A stretch of DNA of 64,000 nucleotides from Actinomadura sp. WMMA1423 (GTDB lineage Bacteria; Actinomycetota; Actinomycetes; Streptosporangiales; Streptosporangiaceae): assembly GCF_006547145.1 (NCBI RefSeq), contig NZ_CP041244.1, positions 8,308,001 through 8,372,000 of the forward strand, given 5' to 3'. Within the stretch, counting starts at the first letter, position 1. Each line of letters starts with the position of its first letter. Below are positions 25,982 to 34,441 of this stretch, piece by piece. The position numbers and the translations under genes were made by a program. The notes below the pieces were generated by a model. That model was not told the DNA's origin, did no database searches, and saw only the letters and a list, made by a program, of their open reading frames with translations.

Positions 25982-26605
25982 GTGGCGCAGCCCGAATCGG
26001 TGCCGGAGTCCACGGCGCCCGTCCGGCAGAGCGCGGTCGAGCGGCGGATCCTGGACGCGGCGCTCCGGCTGTTCGCCGAGCGCGGCTTCGACGGGACGTC
26101 GGTGCAGAACATCGTGGCCGCCGCCGAGGTCACCAAGGGCGCGCTCTACCACTACTTCGACTCCAAGGACGACCTGCTCTACGAGATCTACCACTCGCTG
26201 ATCGCCCGCCAGCTCGCCGACCTCGGCGCGGTGCTGGCGCGGGGCCTGCCGCCGCGCGAGGCCGTCCACGCGGTGCTGACCGGGCTGATCCGCAGCACCG
26301 CCGAGCACATCGACGAGGCGAAGGTGTTCGCCCGCGAGATGCACCGGCTGGACCACGCCCGGATGCGCTCGGTGCGCGCCGACCGCCGCCGCTACCACGT
26401 GACGTTCCGGGGCCTCATCGAGCAGGGCCAGCGGGACGGCGTGTTCGGCACCGGCACGCCCGCCGAGACCATCACGATCGTCGCGCTGGGCATGGTCAAC
26501 CAGATGCCGGCCTGGTACCGCGCGAACGGCCCCAAGCCCGCCTCCCGCCTCGCCGACGAGGTCGCCGGGTTCATCCTCGGCGCCCTGGACCGCCCCGCAC
26601 CCTGA
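25982..26605 (+). CDS. TetR-family regulator
   Basis: 207 residues from GTG 25982, with AAGGAGGTG seven bases upstream. The helix-turn-helix is standard (TSVQNIVAAAEVTKGALYHYF, with DSKDDLLYEIYHSL starting the next helix). The C-terminal domain resembles TetR proteins of acyl-CoA and lipid catabolism (KstR2-like group), which bind CoA thioesters; that is a family-level guess. It is divergent from the phosphotriesterase-like gene, with the ACCGACCGGTCGGT palindrome between. It converges on the GTPase operon end. Confidence 0.9.
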   Translation: MAQPESVPESTAPVRQSAVERRILDAALRLFAERGFDGTSVQNIVAAAEVTKGALYHYFDSKDDLLYEIYHSLIARQLADLGAVLARGLPPREAVHAVLTGLIRSTAEHIDEAKVFAREMHRLDHARMRSVRADRRRYHVTFRGLIEQGQRDGVFGTGTPAETITIVALGMVNQMPAWYRANGPKPASRLADEVAGFILGALDRPAP

Positions 26606-26622
26606 CACCACCGGCACGGACG

Positions 26623-28341
26623 TCAGAACGGGAGGCGCTCGGCGGCGGCGAGGGCCGCGCCCGCGATGGTGGCGACCGTCAGGACCGACAGGCCCGCCAG
26701 GACGGCCCAGCGGCCGACCTGGTACCCGGCTGGGACCCGGCCGGGGCCGCGGCCCCGCACCGGCCACGGGGTCCGCAGCGGCGCCGTGCCCGGGGGCTCC
26801 GGCGGGACGTCGGAGGGCGGGCGGCCGCCGTCCGCCGCGCCGGCGGGCAGCCCGGTCACCCAGCCGAGCAGGTCGGCGACGTCGGCGGGCTCGGTGCCGA
26901 GGCCGGAGGCGAAGTAGCGCACCTGGGCGGCGACCTGGTCGAGCGTGCGGACGGTGTTGCCGAGCCCGACGCGGTCGAGCCACTCGCGCGGGTCGGCGCC
27001 GGGGTCCAGGCCGCGGCCGATCTCCGTCCGCACCAGCAGGTCGGTCTTGGTGAGGACGACGGCGACGCGCTTCTGCCGCCCCTGGTCGGGACGCGAGCGC
27101 AGCTCGTTCAGGACCCGCTGCAGGGTGTCGGCCGGGTCCTCCTCCGACGACGCGGCGGCCTCGTCCACGAACTCCTGCTCCTCCCCGGTCAGCGAGCGGC
27201 GCAGCTGGGGGAGCGCGAACGGGTCCACGACGAACAGCAGCGCCTCGCTGTGGTCGAGGTAGCGCAGCGACTCGACCTCCGTCGCGCCCGTGTAGTGCTC
27301 GCCCGCGGGGTCGAACAGGTAGAGGATGCGCCGCGCGCGCCCCGGCAGCTCCACGTCGACCATGGTGGCCAGGGGCAGCTCCGGGCCGGTCTTGGCGAGG
27401 CGCCCGCCGCGCTGGAACTCCCGCAGCGCGCCCGCGTACGCCTGCGCGTGCCGCGGCTCGACGAACGACAGCCGCCCGTGGACGGCGCGGGTCCGCGCGT
27501 GCAGGGCCCGGATGCCGAGGACCATGAACGTGGTCTTGCCGGCGGCGGGCCCGCCCACGAACGGCAGGGGCTCCACGCGGACGCGCCCGATGCGCTCGGG
27601 CAGCCGCCCGCCGCAGTGCGGGCAGTACGCGGCCAGGCGGAAGCGCCCGAGCGGGACGGTCGTGGGCAGCCGCGCCCCGCAGCGGCACACGTGCCGGAAC
27701 GCGCCGCCCGCCCCCGGCGAGAGGCGCCGGTGCCGCGCGCCGCAGTTCGGGCACGCGTACTCCGGCAGCCCGATGCGCTCGTAGCAGAAGGGGTGCGGGC
27801 AGGTCTGCAGGATGCGGGCGTACCCCATGAAGACGCGCTCGACCGCCGCCAGGACCAGCACGCACGCCAGCCACACCGCCAGCCCGACCGCCGCGACCAG
27901 CCCGTACAGGACGGTCAGCGCCAGGACGAACACCGACGCGGGGACGGCGGCGGCGACGATGCCCGCGCACAGCGCCAGCCAGACGGGGAAGGCGAAGAAC
28001 CCCCACGGGCCGCCGAGGAGCGTCCGCGTCAGGACCAGCACGACGCCGCGGGCCGTCCGGTACACCTGCGGGACGACCGTGCGGCTGATCGTCCACCAGT
28101 CGCGCCACACCTGGCCGAGCAGGTAGTGCCGGTAGGCGGTCTCGGGCGCCGCGACCGGCGAGGGCCCCTCCAGCGTGGACGGCGCGAGCGTCCGGCACGC
28201 GTGCAGGCAGTACACGCCGAGCGCGGCGGCGCCCGCGACGACCAGCGTCGCGGCGAACAGCACGGGGAACACGTACATGAACCCGAGCCACATGGCGCCG
28301 AGCCACACGGCGATCAGCAGCAGCACGAGGACGGGGTTCAC
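26623..28341 (-). CDS. Membrane-anchored zinc-ribbon GTPase (DO-GTPase2-like), last gene of the Hsp70/GTPase operon
   Basis: 572 residues from GTG 28341; the start overlaps the stop of the upstream GAP1-like gene (GTGA). Several N-terminal hydrophobic helices (about 1-50 and 100-170) precede a Cys-rich zinc section (Cys pairs near 181/186, 197/200, 219/221, 240/243). The P-loop FVGGPAAGKTT follows (Lys269), with a DxxG-like switch in YLFDPAGEHY and base recognition by VLTKTDLL. Another hydrophobic helix lies near the C-terminus (~548-568). It is assigned to the double-GTPase (DO-GTPase2) group from motif pattern and context only. It probably works at the membrane with the second GTPase of the operon. 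Confidence 0.8.
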   Translation of the reverse strand: MNPVLVLLLIAVWLGAMWLGFMYVFPVLFAATLVVAGAAALGVYCLHACRTLAPSTLEGPSPVAAPETAYRHYLLGQVWRDWWTISRTVVPQVYRTARGVVLVLTRTLLGGPWGFFAFPVWLALCAGIVAAAVPASVFVLALTVLYGLVAAVGLAVWLACVLVLAAVERVFMGYARILQTCPHPFCYERIGLPEYACPNCGARHRRLSPGAGGAFRHVCRCGARLPTTVPLGRFRLAAYCPHCGGRLPERIGRVRVEPLPFVGGPAAGKTTFMVLGIRALHARTRAVHGRLSFVEPRHAQAYAGALREFQRGGRLAKTGPELPLATMVDVELPGRARRILYLFDPAGEHYTGATEVESLRYLDHSEALLFVVDPFALPQLRRSLTGEEQEFVDEAAASSEEDPADTLQRVLNELRSRPDQGRQKRVAVVLTKTDLLVRTEIGRGLDPGADPREWLDRVGLGNTVRTLDQVAAQVRYFASGLGTEPADVADLLGWVTGLPAGAADGGRPPSDVPPEPPGTAPLRTPWPVRGRGPGRVPAGYQVGRWAVLAGLSVLTVATIAGAALAAAERLPF

Positions 28342-30560
28342 GTCGCGTCCTCCGCGAGGAGGTCCCGCAGCTCGGCGCGCAGCTCAGGGCGGCTCGCCAG
28401 ATGCGCGTCGAGCTGCTTGGCGGCGAGCCACCGCCGGGCCGCCGCCCGCGCCCACGACTCCAGCGCCGGCTCGCCCGCGCCGAGCCGGCGCAGCCGCAGC
28501 ACCACCTCGACCAGCTCGTTGCGCCGCTCGACCTCCTGGCCGCGCAGCGGGGCGTGGCCGGCGCGGACGCGGCCCGGAAGCTCGCCCGTCCACCGCGCGG
28601 CGAGCCGCGCCCGGACGGGCGCCGGCACGGCCGCCAGCAGCTCCGCCCGGAACCCGGGCGGGCGCGGCGACAGCCTCAGCGCCGCGTCGGCGAACGCCTC
28701 CCGGGCGAGCCGCTCGGTGGCGCCCTGCGCGTCGGCGAGGCTCTCCAGCGCCCGCGCGGCCCGCGGCGGGTCCGCGGTGATGGCCATCCCGTAGGCCTGG
28801 ACGAGGGCGGCGTCGCGCCCGGCGCGCCCGTCCGGCGCCAGCGCGCGGACCCGCTCGGCGAGCCGCAGCGCCGCCGGCTCGGCCAGGCCGTCGCCTCCGG
28901 GGCCCGCGAGCCGCGCGAAGGTCCGGGACGGCAGCTCGGCCAGCGCGGCGGGCGGCGGTTCGGCCCCCCAGGCGTCCAGCAGTTCGAGGCACTCGGCCGC
29001 GGACGGGGGCGCCGCCCAGACCTCCCGCACCGCCGCGTCGACGGCGCCGGGCTCGCAGCCGTCCAGCCGCAGCAGCTCGGCCGTCACCGCGATCCGGCGG
29101 CCGGCGCGCCTCCGCCCGACCGACGCCAGTACGGGGACCGCGACCCCGGGCGCCGCGCGCAGCCGTTCGGCGTGCGCGTAGAGCAGGTCGCAGTTGTCGG
29201 GCGTGAGGGCGGCCGCGCGCTCACCGGAACCGGCGAGCCCGGCGACGATCCCGTCCAGCAGCGCGTCCCGCAGCCCGGCGGGGCAGCCGGTGAGCGCCTC
29301 CGCCAGCTCGGCCGGGCCGCCCCGGACGCAGCGCGCCGCCGACGCCGCGACCTCGCCGGGATCGACACCGGCCCCGGCCCGTTCCGCCACACTCGCCGCC
29401 CCCGCGACCTCCGCCAGGCGGGACGCCCCGGCGAGCGCCTCGGAGACCAGCCCGCCGACGCGCAGCGCGCACCGGGCGGCGAGGTCCGCCGCCCCCGACT
29501 CCCGCGCCCGCGCGTGCACGGCGAGCGTGAGGTCCAGGCCCATGGACGGGACGCCCGCGACGAGATCGCGCCACACCCACGCCGGGAGGCCGGTTCCGCG
29601 CCGCGCCAGCAGCTCCGCCGCCGCGCCCTCCTCGCCGGCGGTGACGGTCGCGTCGCCCCGGGACAGCGCCAGCAGCGCGGCGGCCCCCTCCCGCGCGGGG
29701 TCGTCCGGCGGCGCCAGCTCCGCGAGGGCGTCCAGGCCGCCGAGGTCGCGGTCGCGCCAGCAGCCGGCGACGGTCCTGGCGAAGCGGCTGGCCCGGCCCT
29801 CGGGAGCGCCGCGCCGCAGGTCGAACACCGACGCGTGCGAGGCGCGGTTCTGGGCGGTGGCCCACACGGCGGGCGTCGTGCCGACCAGGCGCTGCGCCGC
29901 GCCGTCGGGGTCGGCGGTGTAGGTGGTGAACGACAGCCGCGCCGCCGCCGCGACCGGCAGCGAGTACGACACGACCGCGATCCAGCGGGCGATCAGCTCG
30001 ACGTCGTCGGCGATGAGGACGACGCGGCCGTGCCCCCTGCCCAGCACGCCCGCGACGGCGTCCACGAGATGGGCGAGCAGCGCGTACGGGTCGCCGGGCC
30101 CGGCTGAGGCGAGCCAGCCCGCGAGGGCCTCCGGGTCGAGCGCGGCGCCCGGGGTCAGCTCCTCCACCGGTTCGAGCACGCCTCCCGGGGCGGGCAGCGG
30201 CGTCCAGTGCGCGGCCTGCCACAGCTCGGCGGGACGCAGCCCCTCCAGCTCCTCCGGCTCGGCGACCACCGCGTGCGCGAAGAAGTTGCCGTAGCGGCCC
30301 GAGTAGTCGCGGCCGAGGTAGCGGCAGCGCAGCAGCAGGGGGCGCCCGTCGACCTCGTCGTACAGCAGCGACACCGGGAACAGCTCCAGCTCCGCGTCGC
30401 CCGGGGACAGCGGCGCGTCCGGCGGCGGGCGGTACGACAGGTACGGCGTCACCGCGGCGCGCGTCCCGTCGGGCAGGCCGGGCGTCTCGGCGACGAACTG
30501 GAACCCGGCCCGGCCGGTGGGCCCCCGCCGCGCGGAGGTGTAGTGCAGCTGCCAGGCCAC
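28338..30560 (-). CDS. GTPase-associated protein 1 (GAP1)-like protein
   Basis: 740 residues from GTG 30560, with GGGAGGGG seven bases upstream; only 2 bp separate it from the preceding stop. The N-terminus (WQLHYTSARRGPTGRAGFQF) and following YLSYRPPPDAPLSP and LFPVSLLYDEV segments match the N2-type domain of GTPase-associated protein 1 as I recall it. Long Ala/Leu/Arg-rich helices follow, probably alpha-solenoid. No nucleotide-binding or nuclease motif is visible. Overlap with the membrane GTPase gene downstream implies stoichiometric expression. The likely role is adaptor or scaffold for the two GTPases. Codon bias is strong throughout. Confidence 0.75.
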   Translation of the reverse strand: MAWQLHYTSARRGPTGRAGFQFVAETPGLPDGTRAAVTPYLSYRPPPDAPLSPGDAELELFPVSLLYDEVDGRPLLLRCRYLGRDYSGRYGNFFAHAVVAEPEELEGLRPAELWQAAHWTPLPAPGGVLEPVEELTPGAALDPEALAGWLASAGPGDPYALLAHLVDAVAGVLGRGHGRVVLIADDVELIARWIAVVSYSLPVAAAARLSFTTYTADPDGAAQRLVGTTPAVWATAQNRASHASVFDLRRGAPEGRASRFARTVAGCWRDRDLGGLDALAELAPPDDPAREGAAALLALSRGDATVTAGEEGAAAELLARRGTGLPAWVWRDLVAGVPSMGLDLTLAVHARARESGAADLAARCALRVGGLVSEALAGASRLAEVAGAASVAERAGAGVDPGEVAASAARCVRGGPAELAEALTGCPAGLRDALLDGIVAGLAGSGERAAALTPDNCDLLYAHAERLRAAPGVAVPVLASVGRRRAGRRIAVTAELLRLDGCEPGAVDAAVREVWAAPPSAAECLELLDAWGAEPPPAALAELPSRTFARLAGPGGDGLAEPAALRLAERVRALAPDGRAGRDAALVQAYGMAITADPPRAARALESLADAQGATERLAREAFADAALRLSPRPPGFRAELLAAVPAPVRARLAARWTGELPGRVRAGHAPLRGQEVERRNELVEVVLRLRRLGAGEPALESWARAAARRWLAAKQLDAHLASRPELRAELRDLLAEDAT

Positions 30561-30562
30561 CG

Positions 30563-31795
30563 CTACGCCCCTCCCGGGCGGAGGCCGTCGAGCATCCCGA
30601 ACCGGTACAGCAGCCACAGCAGCGGATCCTCCGCCCGGTAGGGCCGGACGCCGCCCGCGCCGACGCGCCCCTCCTCCGGGACGCCGCCGAGCGACGACAG
30701 GCCGAACAGCGCGTGGTCGGCGTACTGCTGCCCGAGGTAGGTGTCGAGCTGCCCCGCCTGCCAGTCGTGCAGCAGCGCGCGGACCTGCTCGTGCACCGCG
30801 TCCCTGTCGTCGAGGTCGAGGACGCCCTGCCCGGACCGCGACCGGTGAAGCGCCGACTGGCGCAGCAGCCCCGGCCGCAGCACGTCGATCTTGGTGAGCG
30901 CGACCGCGGCCGGGACGGGCAGCGGCTCGCCCGGACGGGTGCCGTGCCGCAGCCGCAGCGCCTCGGTGACGCGGGCGATGACGTCCAGCGGCTCCCCGCC
31001 GTCCCCGGGGGCGCGGGGGCCCGGCACGGCGTCCCGGACGCCCGCACGCGCGCCCGGCAGCTCCAGGGGGTCGACCAGGAAGATGATCGCGTCGGCGGCC
31101 TCCAGATACCGCAGGTGCAGGTCGGTGGCCTCGCGGCTGCGCAGGTCCTCGCCCGCGGTGTCGAACAGCACCAGCGCCAGCGAGTCGTTGCGGGGCCGGG
31201 AGAAGCGGCCCCTGCGCGTGCGGGTGAGCAGGTACACCAGCGGCTCGCGCGGGCCGGTGGCGGCGCTCGGCGTCGTCGGCAGCAGCCGCCGCTCCTCCAG
31301 CAGCGGCCTGGCGAAGTCGCGCTTGTACCGCTCGATCGTCCGGTCGTCGCACGCGACCAGCGACGCGTCCAGCTCCGTCCCGACCCGGTTCATCAGCTCG
31401 TGCAGCAGGACGGCGATGTAGGTGCTCTTCCCGGCGTTCTTCGCCCCGACGAGCGCGACGATCCGGCCGGGGGAGTCGCAGTACGCCGACGGCAGCGGGT
31501 TGTGGCACTCGGGGCAGGCGCGGTTCCCGGTCGGCACGCCGCACGCGGGGCAGTCGGCCCGCCCCTTGCGCCCGGACGCGGCGAACACCGGCGGCAGCGA
31601 CGCCCCCGCCGTCGACCCGGTGTAGGCGGCGAGCCTCTCGTCCAGGACGGGGATGCAGCCCTGCCGCCGCCCCGCCTGCCCCCGGCACCGGAACAGGATC
31701 CGCTGCGGCGCGACCGAGGCGAAGCAGTAGGGGCAGGTGACTCCCTGCCGGGACGGCACGCCGGGGATCGCCACCCGGGCCAGGGGCCTCGTCAT
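30563..31795 (-). CDS. Soluble zinc-ribbon GTPase (second GTPase of the operon)
   Basis: 410 residues, ATG 31795; the codon overlaps the upstream stop by one base (TGATG). Two Cys clusters come first (C21/C24/C37/C47 and C82/C85/C94/C97), the second a classic zinc ribbon (CPACGVPTGNRACPEC). The P-loop is GAKNAGKST (Lys123), the switch is LVLFDTAGEDL and base recognition is ALTKIDVL. These features parallel the membrane GTPase encoded two genes downstream, so the two are probably paralogous partners. No membrane segment is present. It may cycle between cytosol and the membrane GTPase (inference). Confidence 0.82.
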   Translation of the reverse strand: MTRPLARVAIPGVPSRQGVTCPYCFASVAPQRILFRCRGQAGRRQGCIPVLDERLAAYTGSTAGASLPPVFAASGRKGRADCPACGVPTGNRACPECHNPLPSAYCDSPGRIVALVGAKNAGKSTYIAVLLHELMNRVGTELDASLVACDDRTIERYKRDFARPLLEERRLLPTTPSAATGPREPLVYLLTRTRRGRFSRPRNDSLALVLFDTAGEDLRSREATDLHLRYLEAADAIIFLVDPLELPGARAGVRDAVPGPRAPGDGGEPLDVIARVTEALRLRHGTRPGEPLPVPAAVALTKIDVLRPGLLRQSALHRSRSGQGVLDLDDRDAVHEQVRALLHDWQAGQLDTYLGQQYADHALFGLSSLGGVPEEGRVGAGGVRPYRAEDPLLWLLYRFGMLDGLRPGGA

Positions 31796-34413
31796 CAGGG
31801 GACCTGCAGTCGGCGGACGGGGGGATCGCTCAGCTCGACGGTCTCGTCGTCGGCGAAGCAGCGCAGCCAGTACGGACCGGGCGCGCGGGGCGCCCCGAGG
31901 GACAGCTCGCCCGGCACGGGCACCTGGTCCCACGCGCCGAGCGTCTCGCCGTCGGCGGCGCGCTGCGGCATGACCCGCCCGGCGCGCAGCACCAGCGACA
32001 GCCGCGCCACCCGCAGCGGGCGGGACGAGGTGAGCCGGATCGTCAGCGACCGCCGCCACGGCGGGCCCGAACGCAGCACCTCGTACCGGACGACCGTGGT
32101 CGCCGCGACCTCGGCGGTCACCGGCGGGCCGGTCACCCGCGCGCCGCCCACCGTCCCGGCGGCGGCGACGGACAGCTCGACGGGCTCGTCCTCGGGGACG
32201 GGCAGCCGGATGCCGCCCTGGGTGTCGTAGGCGGCCCGCGTGACGCTCTGGGCGGCCCGGACCGGGGCGTGCGCCGGGTCGGCGGCCTGCACGGGGTCGC
32301 GACCGATCCGGTAGGCGAGGTCGACCTCGGCGACGTCCGGCGGCCAGTCGAACCCGACGTGCACGTACGCGCCGCGCCGCTCGGCGACCAGCCGCCGCGG
32401 CGGCGGCAGGTTCACGTGCCGGTGGTAGGCGCCGATCGCGGCCGTGCCCTCCGCGACCGTCACCGCGAGGAGCCAGCCCCCGGCCCCGGGCCGCGCGGCG
32501 AGCCCGCCCGGCACCGCCGTGCACGCCAGCCGCCGCGTCTCGCGCCGCACCTCCTCCAGCGGGACGAGGGCGCTGCGCGGCCACGGCGGCGGCCCCTCGC
32601 TCAGCACCAGCTCGACCGTCCCGTGCGCGGGCGGATCGAACCGGGCCCGGACCAGCCCGGGGTCGGCCGCGTCGGTCTCGGCGGTCAGCTCGTACACCGG
32701 TTCGGGCGGCGCGGTCGGCGTGGCCGACGCGCGGACCCCGTCCGTCACGACCTCTCGCCCGGCCTCGTCGAGGTAGACGGCGGAGATCCGGTAGTGGTGC
32801 GTCCGGCCGTTCGGGACGCGCTCGCGGAACCCGTCCCGGCCTGCCGCGACGGGCTGCCCGTCACGGACCACGACGACCCGCGCCGCCTCCGTCGGGCACC
32901 GCCACCGCCCGGTGACCTGCCCGTCCCCGGCGGTCAGCTCGACCTCGCCCGGCTCCGGGCGCACGACCGCCGGCCCGGCGACCCCCGGTTCGGCGGCGGC
33001 GTCGCCCCGCACCGCGAACACCCCGTAGTACAGCGGCACGTTGACGGGGGGACGGGTGTCCAGTGCCCCGCCGAGGGCCGCGCCGTCCCGCGGGTCGCGC
33101 GGGGCCCTCCCCACCTGCCGGACGACATGGTGGACCATCTCGCCGCCGGTGGACGGCGAGTCGTCCCAGGACACCCGCACCGACGGGCCGTCCACGTCGA
33201 GGCGCACCGCCGGAACGGGACGCGGGGGCAGGCGCCGCAGGCGGGCCGTCGCCCCCGGCAGGTCGCGGACGAGGCGCAGCGCGTCGGTGAGCATGCCGTA
33301 GGCGCGGTCGGGGTCGGGCTCGGCGGACGCGGCCTCGCGCAGGCGCAGCGCGGTGGCGAGGCGTTGCCGGGCCTCGGCGGCGAGCACCTCCTCCTCCGGC
33401 GGCTCGGCCCCCGGGGACGGGGGCGGGACCTGCGCCGCGTCGGCCAGCTCGGCCGCCGCGTGCACGTCGCCGGCGTCCAGCAGCGCCCGGAGCCGTCCCG
33501 CGAGGCCGCCGCCCGGGTCGCTCTCGCGCGCGACGGCGAACACCAGGCGGCGGGCGTCGCCCTGCTCGACGCCCAGCTCCTCGACGGCGAACCGGAGCAG
33601 GGCGCGCTCGGACGCCCGCTGCCGCAGCCGCTCGCGGAGCCGGTCGGCCACGTCGAACAGCAGCAGCTCGGGCAGGTCGGCGTCCGAGCGCAGCGCGGCC
33701 AGCACCGTGTCGGCGTGCGTGGTGCTGGTGTCGCGGCTGCGGCGCGCCCACTCGGCGCCCGCGGCGGCGACCGCGTCCCCGTCCGGGTGCAGGCCGCCGT
33801 GCTGGACCGCGAAGCCGTCCAGGACGCGGAAGGGGCCGGTCAGGCGCGCGCCGAACAGGAAGTCGGCGAGGTGCCGCTTTCCGAGGACGTCCAGCGACTC
33901 GCGCACCTTCCGGTAGGCGGGGTAGGGCGCGGCGGTCGGCAGCCGGTCGGGCTCGCGGATCTCGACGCCGTCGGACGCGGCCAGCTCCGCCAGCTCGGCG
34001 GCGCGCACCCCGGCGGTGCGGGCGATGCCCTCGACCTCGGCGGGGGCCGCCATCCGCAGGATGCCGGCGGCGTCGGCGACGCGGGCGCGGGCACCGCCGA
34101 GGCGCCGCTCGGCGCGCTCCCGGCCGCCGCGCAGCCGCGCCTCCAGCGGACGCAGGTCGCCGCGCTCGGCGGCGGTGAACAGCGGCACCAGCTCGCGGTG
34201 CTCGGCCTCCAGCCGGTCGATGAGCGTGCGGTACTTCAGCTGCCCGCGCGCCCGCCGCCAGCACTGGCGGACCTGCTTGACGCGCGCCGCGACGGCGGCG
34301 GCCTCCAGGGGGCCGTCCAGCGCGTACCGGGCGCGCAGGTCCTCGGGCGGCCGGCCGCCCGCGGCCCGCGCCGGCTCCAGCACGTCCCGCCGGTAGTCGT
34401 CGTCGAACGCCAC
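31795..34413 (-). CDS. Large helical plus fibronectin-like beta protein of the Hsp70/GTPase operon
   Basis: 872 residues from GTG 34413, with TGGAGG five bases upstream. I do not recognise an established family with certainty. The first ~380 residues are strongly helical and charged (MAFDDDYRRDVL; many Arg/Glu/Ala), with a Leu-rich middle. The C-terminal ~480 residues contain at least four fibronectin III/Ig-like beta units separated by Pro/Gly turns. There is no signal peptide. The position directly after hsp70 and before the GTPase, in one transcript, suggests a J-protein-like client adaptor or target-binding subunit (inference). It overlaps the GTPase start codon by one base. Confidence 0.75.
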   Translation of the reverse strand: MAFDDDYRRDVLEPARAAGGRPPEDLRARYALDGPLEAAAVAARVKQVRQCWRRARGQLKYRTLIDRLEAEHRELVPLFTAAERGDLRPLEARLRGGRERAERRLGGARARVADAAGILRMAAPAEVEGIARTAGVRAAELAELAASDGVEIREPDRLPTAAPYPAYRKVRESLDVLGKRHLADFLFGARLTGPFRVLDGFAVQHGGLHPDGDAVAAAGAEWARRSRDTSTTHADTVLAALRSDADLPELLLFDVADRLRERLRQRASERALLRFAVEELGVEQGDARRLVFAVARESDPGGGLAGRLRALLDAGDVHAAAELADAAQVPPPSPGAEPPEEEVLAAEARQRLATALRLREAASAEPDPDRAYGMLTDALRLVRDLPGATARLRRLPPRPVPAVRLDVDGPSVRVSWDDSPSTGGEMVHHVVRQVGRAPRDPRDGAALGGALDTRPPVNVPLYYGVFAVRGDAAAEPGVAGPAVVRPEPGEVELTAGDGQVTGRWRCPTEAARVVVVRDGQPVAAGRDGFRERVPNGRTHHYRISAVYLDEAGREVVTDGVRASATPTAPPEPVYELTAETDAADPGLVRARFDPPAHGTVELVLSEGPPPWPRSALVPLEEVRRETRRLACTAVPGGLAARPGAGGWLLAVTVAEGTAAIGAYHRHVNLPPPRRLVAERRGAYVHVGFDWPPDVAEVDLAYRIGRDPVQAADPAHAPVRAAQSVTRAAYDTQGGIRLPVPEDEPVELSVAAAGTVGGARVTGPPVTAEVAATTVVRYEVLRSGPPWRRSLTIRLTSSRPLRVARLSLVLRAGRVMPQRAADGETLGAWDQVPVPGELSLGAPRAPGPYWLRCFADDETVELSDPPVRRLQVP

Positions 34414-34441
34414 GGGCGCCTCCAGGGGGTCCGCCGCCCGC

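Noticed and set aside
28338..31688. A 1116-residue GAP1-like protein extending into the GTPase gene
   Set aside because: The extension is a shadow frame of the GTPase; GTG 30560 has a strong ribosome site and begins the recognisable N-terminal domain.
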